NCBI GenBank assembly: GCA_934636045.1
Contig: CAKTZP010000068.1
Location: 1 to 10,849 of the forward strand
Reading direction: 5' to 3'
Length of the DNA: 10,849 nucleotides
Source of the DNA: an uncultured Oscillospiraceae bacterium
Lineage (GTDB): Bacteria; Bacillota; Clostridia; Oscillospirales; Oscillospiraceae
Part shown: positions 5,860 to 10,849 of the stretch, one piece after another
How positions within the stretch are numbered: the stretch's first letter is position 1
How the letters are laid out: each line of letters begins with the position of its first letter
Program-made: the position numbers and the translations under genes
The notes under the pieces: model-generated
Databases searched by the model: none
Told to the model about the DNA's origin: nothing
Seen by the model: the letters and a program-made list of their open reading frames with translations, nothing else

Positions 5860-6837
5860 TCAGTTGCGGCGGCGCTTGCCGCGGACGTCGAGCAGCACGA
5901 TGATAATGATGATCGCGCCCTTGAGAATCTTCTGATAGTAGGAAGATACGCCGAGGATGTCAAGGCCGTTGCCCATGACGGAGAGGATCAGCGCGCCGAT
6001 GATCATGCCGTACCACTTGCCGACGCCGCCGTCCATGCTGAAGCCGCCGATAACGCAGGCCGCGATGGCATCCAGCTCATAGCCCTCGCCGGTCAGCGGA
6101 GCGCCGGAAACGGTGCGCGCCGTCGAAAGCATACCGGCAATACCGGCCATCAGGCCGCAGATCGCAAAGGCGGACATCTTGATGAAGCGGGTGTTGATGC
6201 CCGAGACGCGCGCCGCCTGTGCGTTGCCGCCGACCATGTACATCCGGCGGCCGTAAACGGTCTTTTGCAGGACAAAGCCGATGATCAGCGTAATGACGAC
6301 GTAGTAGACGACCAGCATCGGGATGACGCCGAACAGCTTGCTGCCCGCGATCCGCTCATAGGCATCCACGACGCCGAAGATCGGCTTGCCGCCGGAGATA
6401 ATGTACGCAAGGCCGCGGACGATGGACTGCGTGCCGAGGGTCACGACGAAGGCCGGAACATTCAGATACGCGACCAGAACGCCGTTGAGCACGCCCACGA
6501 GCAGGCCAACGCCGATGGCTGCCGCGATGGGGACGACAATGGGATAATCGCCCTGCGCCAGCAGCGCCGCGATGACGCCGGACAGACCGACCGTCGAGCC
6601 GACGGACATATCAAAGCCGCCCGTCAGAATCGCGCAGGCCATACCGGCGGCCAGAATGCCGTTAATGGAGGTCTGCTTCAGAATGTTGATGAAGTTTCCC
6701 ACCTTGAAGAACGAGGGAGAAAGAAGACTCAGAACTACGAATAATGCGACAAGAACGAACAGCATAATCAGCGACTGAAGATTGCTGCCCAAATCCTTTC
6801 TGCTCTTTTTACCGGAAGCAACGTTCAAAGGACTCAA
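5860..6837 (-). CDS. ABC transporter permease, ribose/inositol type (RbsC family)
   Basis: A strongly hydrophobic inner-membrane protein of 325 residues (328 if the upstream GTG is used). It has the RbsC-family hallmark near residue 70, CAILTGGFDMSVGSTVGLSG, and a C-terminal segment with CVIGGFSMDGGVG before the last helices and the basic tail RGKRRRN. BPD_transp_2 family; expected to form a homodimer pore. Start choice: the frame opens with GTG at 6846, but AAGGAG (6846-6851) abuts that codon, whereas the TTG at 6837 sits 8 bases after it. The TTG start is therefore preferred. Only 18 bp separate this start from the ATPase stop, so the two are tightly coupled in one transcript. Confidence 0.9.
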   Translation of the reverse strand: MSPLNVASGKKSRKDLGSNLQSLIMLFVLVALFVVLSLLSPSFFKVGNFINILKQTSINGILAAGMACAILTGGFDMSVGSTVGLSGVIAALLAQGDYPIVVPIAAAIGVGLLVGVLNGVLVAYLNVPAFVVTLGTQSIVRGLAYIISGGKPIFGVVDAYERIAGSKLFGVIPMLVVYYVVITLIIGFVLQKTVYGRRMYMVGGNAQAARVSGINTRFIKMSAFAICGLMAGIAGMLSTARTVSGAPLTGEGYELDAIAACVIGGFSMDGGVGKWYGMIIGALILSVMGNGLDILGVSSYYQKILKGAIIIIIVLLDVRGKRRRN

Positions 6838-6855
6838 GTTTAACACTCCTTCATT

Positions 6856-8346
6856 TCAGTTTGCGAAGCCGAATTGCATTTGCATCAGCGTTTCCTGATC
6901 GAAATCCTTGCGGTCGACGAAGCCCATGATCTGGCCGTCGGCCAAAACCATGATGCGGTCGCTCATACCGATGACCTCCGGCATTTCGGAGGAGATCATC
7001 ACGACGGCCTTACCCGCCTTGGCAAGCTCACCCATCAGAAGGTAGATATCACGCTTTGCGCCGACGTCGATGCCGCGCGTCGGCTCATCGAGAATGATGA
7101 CCTCCGGCTCAGCAAGCAGCCATTTTGCAATGGCGACCTTCTGCTGGTTGCCGCCGGAGAGGAAACCGGCCTGCGTTTCTCTGCTGTGCGTTTTGATCTT
7201 TAATTGATCGATGTACTCGCTGGTTGCCTTGTTTTCATTGGCGCGGTTGAGCAGGCGCGCCTTGGTCAGATTGCGGATGTTCACGATGGTGGCGTTCTCG
7301 CGCACGCTGCCGATCAGATTCAGGCCGGTGACCTTGCGGTCCTCGGTGACGAAGGCGATCTTGTTGTCCACCGCGACGCGCGGGGAGGAAATGTCGACCT
7401 CCTTGCCGTGGATACGGGTCGTGCCGCTGTCCTTTTTCCGAAGGCCGAAAATCGCTTCCATCATCTCGCTGCGGCCCGCGCCGACGAGGCCGACAATGCC
7501 GAGAATTTCGCCCTTGTGCACCGAGAAGCTGATATCCCGCACCCAGCCGGGAACGGTCAGGTCCTCGACCTCGAACACCGTCTCGCCGATGGGGTACTGC
7601 TGCTTCGGGTAAATCTCGCCGACGTCGCGGCCGACCATCATGGAGATCAGCTCGTCGCTGTTGGTCTCGGCAATTTCCTTGGTGCCGATGTATTTGCCGT
7701 TGCGCAGCACGGTAACGCTGTTGCACACGCGGAAGATTTCGCCCATCTTGTGGGAAATGAAGATAATGGAGCGGCCCTCGGAGATCAGCTGCTGAATCAG
7801 CTCGAAGAGCACCTCGACCTCGCGCTCGGTCAGCGAGGCAGTCGGCTCGTCCATGATCAGGAGCTTTGCCTCCCACGAAATGGCTCTTGCAATTTCCACC
7901 ATCTGCATCTGCGCCACGCTCAGGCCGCGCATCATTCTTGCAGAGGACATGTTCAGGCCGACGCGCTTGAGGATTTCGTCGGCCTGCTTCTGCATGCCGC
8001 GGTAGTCTACCAGCCCGCGTTTTTTCAGCTCCTTGCCGACAAAAACGTTCTCGGCGATGCTCATATCCAGAATCGGATCAAGCTCCTGATGGATCATTGC
8101 AATGCCGTGGTGCAGCGCCTGACTGGGGGAGGTGATCTTGACTTCCTCGCCGTCGAGCAGGACCGTGCCCTCGTCCTTTTGGTAAATTCCCATCAGGATT
8201 TTCATCAGCGTGGATTTTCCTGCGCCATTCTCGCCGAGCAGCGCGTGGACCTCGCTCTTTTTGATTTTCAGATGAACATCGTCCAAAACAGTGTTGCCGG
8301 AGAAACGCTTTGTGATATTTCTCATTTCGAGAACGTATTCACTCAT
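6856..8346 (-). CDS. ABC transporter ATP-binding protein, ribose/inositol type (RbsA/MglA family)
   Basis: A 496-aa duplicated ATPase, the usual RbsA length. First domain: Walker A GENGAGKS (38-45), Q-loop in IAMIHQEL, signature LSVAQ (142-146), Walker B LLIMDEPTA (162-170), switch His in FISHK. Second domain: degenerate Walker A GLVGAGRSE (286-294), then FVTEDRK, signature LSGGNQQK (396-403) and Walker B VIILDEPTRG (416-425). This asymmetry is typical of carbohydrate CUT2 importers. The start is the ATG at 8344-8346 (MSEYVLEMRN) with AAAGGAG upstream. The frame stays open for 68 further codons to 8550, but that part has no family similarity and overlaps the leader and operator. First gene of the transporter operon. 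Confidence 0.93.
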   Translation of the reverse strand: MSEYVLEMRNITKRFSGNTVLDDVHLKIKKSEVHALLGENGAGKSTLMKILMGIYQKDEGTVLLDGEEVKITSPSQALHHGIAMIHQELDPILDMSIAENVFVGKELKKRGLVDYRGMQKQADEILKRVGLNMSSARMMRGLSVAQMQMVEIARAISWEAKLLIMDEPTASLTEREVEVLFELIQQLISEGRSIIFISHKMGEIFRVCNSVTVLRNGKYIGTKEIAETNSDELISMMVGRDVGEIYPKQQYPIGETVFEVEDLTVPGWVRDISFSVHKGEILGIVGLVGAGRSEMMEAIFGLRKKDSGTTRIHGKEVDISSPRVAVDNKIAFVTEDRKVTGLNLIGSVRENATIVNIRNLTKARLLNRANENKATSEYIDQLKIKTHSRETQAGFLSGGNQQKVAIAKWLLAEPEVIILDEPTRGIDVGAKRDIYLLMGELAKAGKAVVMISSEMPEVIGMSDRIMVLADGQIMGFVDRKDFDQETLMQMQFGFAN

Positions 8347-8425
8347 GGCCGACTCCTTTCCGCGGTGTTTTATTTTCCCTCGGGGCGGCGGGGATTCCGG
8401 ACGGCCGCGCCGGAGGGTTAGGGGT

Positions 8426-8461
8426 GCGCCTGCGCGTGGGGTCAGACACTCGCGCAGGCGC
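8426..8461 (-). promoter_or_regulatory. GC-rich leader hairpin of the transporter operon
   Basis: GCGCCTGCGCG pairs perfectly with CGCGCAGGCGC over 11 bp around a 14-base loop (8437-8450). It lies inside the expected 5' leader, about 80 bases before the ATPase ATG. It has no U-tract and so is not a simple terminator. A further TCCGG/CCGGA inverted repeat follows between it and the start codon, in a leader rich in G and C. Possible roles are message stabilisation, a protein-binding site, or part of a cis-regulatory RNA. I recognise no known riboswitch consensus. Confidence 0.5.
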
Positions 8462-8490
8462 CGGTTTGTAACCACTTGTACCTGATATGG

Positions 8491-8504
8491 CAGAAGCGCT
8501 TTCA
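8491..8504 (-). promoter_or_regulatory. cre-like / LacI-family operator
   Basis: The site centres on AAGCGCTT (8494-8501), a perfect palindrome with the central CG typical of LacI-family sites. On the minus strand TGAAAGCGCTTCTG matches the catabolite-responsive element consensus TGWAANCGNTNWCA at 11 of 14 positions. It lies about 50 bp downstream of the likely transcription start, where CcpA roadblock sites occur. Carbon catabolite repression of a sugar importer would be expected. Confidence 0.4.
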
Positions 8505-8528
8505 CTTTTTGCTTTTCCAGAATGTTCC

Positions 8529-8548
8529 GAATTCCGTATACCGAATTC
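8529..8548 (-). promoter_or_regulatory. Operator-like palindrome at the transcription start of the transporter operon
   Basis: GAATTCGGTATACGGAATTC reads as GAATTC-N-GTATAC-N-GAATTC, palindromic at 18 of 20 positions. It begins right after the expected start of transcription (8 bp past the -10). GAATTCGG also occurs twice in direct orientation 13 bp apart. The position suits a repressor that blocks initiation. The cognate regulator is not encoded in the window. Confidence 0.55.
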
Positions 8549-8556
8549 ATAACATA

Positions 8557-8585
8557 AGTATAGCACGGCTAACAAAAAATCACAA
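8557..8585 (-). promoter_or_regulatory. Promoter of the ABC transporter operon
   Basis: On the minus strand: -35 TTGTGA (8580-8585), a spacer of exactly 17 bp, and -10 TATACT (8557-8562). These match the sigma-A consensus at 4/6 and 5/6. Transcription would start near 8550, giving a leader of about 200 nt before the ATPase ATG. It separates the importer operon from the iolN-iolM pair, so the two may be controlled independently. Confidence 0.75.
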
Positions 8586-8608
8586 GCAATTTCTTCTGTC
8601 GATTGCTT
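8574..8608 (-). terminator. Weak intrinsic terminator after iolM
   Basis: AAGCAAT and ATTGCTT (8602-8608 and 8584-8590 in plus coordinates) form a 7-bp stem with an 11-base loop, followed after four bases by TTTTTT (8574-8579) on the minus strand; an A-run precedes the stem. A wider CTGTCGA/TCGACAG repeat (8596-8602, 8633-8639) overlaps it. The stem is AT-rich and shares bases with the next promoter's -35 box, so termination may be partial. Confidence 0.4.
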
Positions 8609-8693
8609 TTTTCAATACTCTGCCCAATTTTTTCGACAGGAATCTAGGCAAAATGCCGAAATTTGTGTTTCGCGAGAATGCGTGGGGATTCGA

Positions 8694-9758
8694 TCAGTCC
8701 TCGTCAAACAGCAGCATGACCTTCAGGGCGTGCTCCTTGTCGTGGCAGGCGGTGTCCATGGCCTTGTTGAGGTCCTTGAAGTTGTAGTAGTGGGTGGTCA
8801 GCTTCTTGAAGTCGAACTGCTTGCGGACCTGGCTCATGAAGCGGATGGTGCGCGGCATGAAGTGATCCGTGCCGCCGGAGCCTTTGATGCGCAGGGTCTT
8901 CCAGTTCGTCCAGCCCATCTCCACGGGAATCTGGCGGCCAAGGGTGTGGCCGGTCACGTTGACGCGGCAGTTATGGCCGGCGATCTGGAACATCTCGGAG
9001 ACCGCAGCGTTGCTGCCGGAGCACTCGCAGATGACGGACGGGCCGCCGCCTGCCGGAGCGAGCTTCTTGACCTGCTCGCGGAAGTCGGGCGCGGTGGGGT
9101 CGAGCGCATAGTCTGCGCCGAACTTGAGGGCGACCTCGCGGCGGCTTGCCAGCGGGTCAACCATGATCGTCGTGGCGTTTGCCATCTTGCAGGTCATCAG
9201 GGCGCAGAGGCCGACAGGGCCGCAGCCGAAGATCAGCGCGGTATCGGATGCATCGACGTAGCCGCCGTTGCCCCAGACGCTGAAATAGCCGATGGAGAAC
9301 GGCTCAACCCAAGCGCCGTCCACGTAGTCCCAGTTGTCGGGGATCTTGTGCAGGTTGCCCTCGCCGCAGATCAGGTACTCGCCGTAGCCGCCCGGGGTGT
9401 CGGGGCCGAAGCCGATTTCCTTGAAATCGAGGCACGCGGAGGGCATCATGCCGGACTTGCAGTTTTCGCAGACGCCGCAGGCGACCACGCAGTCAGAGGT
9501 GACCTTGTCGCCGACCTTCAGGGTCTTGATGCCCTTGCCGACCTTCACCACGTCGCCCGCCCACTCGTGGCCAGGAACGAACGGCTGAATGTCATAGCGG
9601 CCTTCCTTGGACTTGCCTTCGTAAATCTCAACGTCGGAGCCGCAGATGCCGCAGGCGCGCACGCGAATCAGCGCCTCGTTGTCCTTCGGCTCGGGAAGCT
9701 CAACCTCGGTCATTCTCAGATCGAACGGTCCGTGAAGAAATGCTTGCTTACACTTCAT
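8694..9758 (-). CDS. iolM: Zinc-dependent dehydrogenase, probable scyllo-inosose 3-dehydrogenase (IolM-like)
   Basis: A 354-aa medium-chain alcohol dehydrogenase. The catalytic zinc site is Cys39 in CGICGSD, His64-Glu65 in PGHEWAG and Glu152 in VEPFS. The structural zinc loop has all four cysteines: Cys94, 97, 100 and 109. The Rossmann NAD(P) motif is FGCGPVG (177-183). In the Thermotoga-type inositol route a member of this family oxidises scyllo-inosose to 3-dehydro-scyllo-inosose, and the adjacent creatininase-fold hydrolase opens the ring. That pairing, 39 bp apart on one strand, is the main reason for the specific name; other polyol dehydrogenases (sorbitol, threonine type) share these motifs. 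GGAGGAG stands ahead of the ATG. Probably co-transcribed with the hydrolase from a promoter beyond the right edge. Confidence 0.78.
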   Translation of the reverse strand: MKCKQAFLHGPFDLRMTEVELPEPKDNEALIRVRACGICGSDVEIYEGKSKEGRYDIQPFVPGHEWAGDVVKVGKGIKTLKVGDKVTSDCVVACGVCENCKSGMMPSACLDFKEIGFGPDTPGGYGEYLICGEGNLHKIPDNWDYVDGAWVEPFSIGYFSVWGNGGYVDASDTALIFGCGPVGLCALMTCKMANATTIMVDPLASRREVALKFGADYALDPTAPDFREQVKKLAPAGGGPSVICECSGSNAAVSEMFQIAGHNCRVNVTGHTLGRQIPVEMGWTNWKTLRIKGSGGTDHFMPRTIRFMSQVRKQFDFKKLTTHYYNFKDLNKAMDTACHDKEHALKVMLLFDED

Positions 9759-9797
9759 AGTAGATACTCCTCCAATAATTTTTTATGGTTATGATGA

Positions 9798-10844
9798 TCA
9801 GAACTTATCAAAGATGCCGATCTTGGGCAGCTCGTGGACGGACTTCCAGCCCTCGCTCAGCGGCTCCTTCAGGAACGGAGCAAGCTCCTCTTCCGTGCGG
9901 AAGGTGATCTGGTCGACGGGGGGCAGCTTTCCGGCGGGGTACTTGTCGAGAATTTCGTCGTGCACCAGCGTGAGGTACTTCAGAATCGCGGCGATCGGGC
10001 GCTTTGCCTTTTCCGGCGTGGCCAGACGGGGATTGCCGACGACGCCCTGCGGGGTGCCCTTGCGCTCGATGGCCTGATGGCCCTGACCCTCGCTCCAGAT
10101 GTGGGGTCTGCCGTAGGCGTCGATGGAGTTATCATAGTGACCGGCAAAGAGGAAGCCGTGCGGCCATGCCTCTTCGGCGGAGTCCATGTCGATCATGTCG
10201 GGGAAGAGCAGCTGCGCAACGGCAGTCTCCGCCTCGTCGGCGTGGACGAACGGGGTCTCCATGCTGTTGACATGCGTGGCTTCCGGAGTAAAGAACTCGC
10301 GGACGGCGCGGTGCCATTCGACCTCCATCACGATGGCGGGCAGCTGATAGCGCTTGAAGAACTCCTGAACGGCGGATTCCAGCATCCATCTGTGGCCGTG
10401 GTTGTTGACAAGGATGATCTTGCGGTAGCCGTCGTCCCAAAGGCCGAGCATGGTGTAGATCAGGGTTTCGGTCACGACCTCCGGCGGCATGATGACGGTG
10501 CCGGGCATGCCGATGTGGTGGTACGGATGGCCGCCGTAGTTCAGCGGCGGGAAGGCCAGCGAGCACTCGCGGCCCTGCTTGGCGGTGTAGCGGCGGACAC
10601 CCTCGAGAATCTGCGTGACCATGAAGGTATCAAGGCCGGTGTTGGCATGCTTGCCGTGGTTTTCCGTGCAGCCGATCGGAACGAAAACGACGTCGTCCTT
10701 GCGGCGCTTTTCGATCTGCTTGCTTCTCGGCGTCGTCTGGATGTAGGAGCCGGCCTTGCCAAGCTCGGAGGGAGCGCCCATGCCGTAGTCGGCAAGAATC
10801 TGATCGATCTCTTCGTCGGTCGCGTCCCAGAGCTTCTTCGTCAT
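9798..10844 (-). CDS. iolN: Creatininase-family hydrolase, probable 3-dehydro-scyllo-inosose hydrolase (IolN-like)
   Basis: A 348-aa protein of the creatininase amidohydrolase fold. The metal motif FVPIGCTENHGKH...GLDTF supplies Glu61, His63 and Asp72 with the E-x-H-x8-D spacing of creatininase; a second cluster, ILVNNHGHR, gives His149 and His151. The family cleaves C-N or C-C bonds with divalent metals. Next to an IolM-like dehydrogenase the likely reaction is hydrolytic ring opening of 3-dehydro-scyllo-inosose to a 5-keto-gluconate. It is longer than creatininase itself (about 260 residues), with an extra ~45-residue N-terminus and a longer C-terminus. The start MTKKLWDATDEE is five bases from the window edge, so its ribosome binding site and promoter cannot be seen and a longer upstream frame cannot be excluded. 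Confidence 0.75.
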   Translation of the reverse strand: MTKKLWDATDEEIDQILADYGMGAPSELGKAGSYIQTTPRSKQIEKRRKDDVVFVPIGCTENHGKHANTGLDTFMVTQILEGVRRYTAKQGRECSLAFPPLNYGGHPYHHIGMPGTVIMPPEVVTETLIYTMLGLWDDGYRKIILVNNHGHRWMLESAVQEFFKRYQLPAIVMEVEWHRAVREFFTPEATHVNSMETPFVHADEAETAVAQLLFPDMIDMDSAEEAWPHGFLFAGHYDNSIDAYGRPHIWSEGQGHQAIERKGTPQGVVGNPRLATPEKAKRPIAAILKYLTLVHDEILDKYPAGKLPPVDQITFRTEEELAPFLKEPLSEGWKSVHELPKIGIFDKF

Positions 10845-10849
10845 TTCGC

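Noticed and set aside
5692..6744. Plus-strand open frame (350 codons) opposite the permease
   Set aside because: It is the shadow of a hydrophobic minus-strand gene; the complement gives a highly charged Asp/Arg/His-rich peptide without family features.
7204..8421. Long plus-strand open frame (405 codons) opposite the ATPase gene
   Set aside because: It is the antisense frame of a gene with clear Walker and signature motifs. The peptide is rich in His, Asp, Ala and Leu without any fold pattern, typical of complement reading of GC-rich coding DNA.
8461..8482. Imperfect direct repeat TTGTAACC / TTGTACC in the operon leader
   Set aside because: It is short and unequal, with only two copies, and is not convincing as a binding site without comparison.
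8682..9794. Plus-strand open frame (370 codons) opposite iolM
   Set aside because: It mirrors the dehydrogenase codon by codon, has Ala/Val/Asp-rich low-complexity content, and has no ribosome binding site.

Overview
The window reads as a chromosomal segment of a gut-type Clostridia (Oscillospiraceae/Ruminococcaceae-like Firmicute). Evidence for this is the AGGAGG-type ribosome binding sites, a lipoprotein signal of the MKKILALILAL...LAAC type, low-GC-phylum accessory genes (TnpV) sitting in a fairly GC-rich backbone, and gene families common in anaerobic Clostridia. The assignment is inferred from gene content; no rRNA or other marker gene is present.

Region 1 (about 1-1360) is AT-rich accessory DNA holding remnants: the 3' part of a SAVED-domain gene (the ligand-sensing module of CBASS anti-phage effectors), an intact tnpV of the Tn4451/Tn5397 type followed by a strong terminator, and the first ~41 codons of a MarR-type regulator with its promoter and a perfect inverted-repeat operator.

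Region 2 (about 1360-2090) is the right-hand part of a decayed IS110-family element. It has a frameshifted transposase C-terminal half, then ~190 bp of non-coding DNA with a nested stem structure. This element is joined on its left to the broken marR and on its right to a broken cyuA.

Region 3 (about 2090-10849) is GC-rich backbone, all on the minus strand and transcribed from high to low coordinates. In transcription order it holds: a creatininase-fold hydrolase (IolN-like) and a zinc alcohol dehydrogenase (IolM-like); a 347-bp non-coding gap with a likely terminator, a good sigma-70-type promoter, an operator-like palindrome, a cre-like site and a GC-rich hairpin; a ribose/inositol-type ABC importer (ATPase, permease, binding lipoprotein); a 658-aa OYE-type FMN/4Fe-4S/FAD reductase; and finally a dead cysteine desulfidase gene (cyuA) with its own promoter.

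Working model: the ABC importer brings in a cyclitol such as inositol. IolM and IolN act on the oxidation products (scyllo-inosose to 3-dehydro-scyllo-inosose, then ring opening to a keto-gluconate), as in the Thermotoga-type route. No inositol 2-dehydrogenase or epimerase gene is visible; these would lie beyond the right edge or elsewhere. The OYE reductase at the operon's end is the unexplained member. Two intercistronic hairpins probably set protein ratios inside the transporter operon. I found no CRISPR array, tRNA or rRNA gene.
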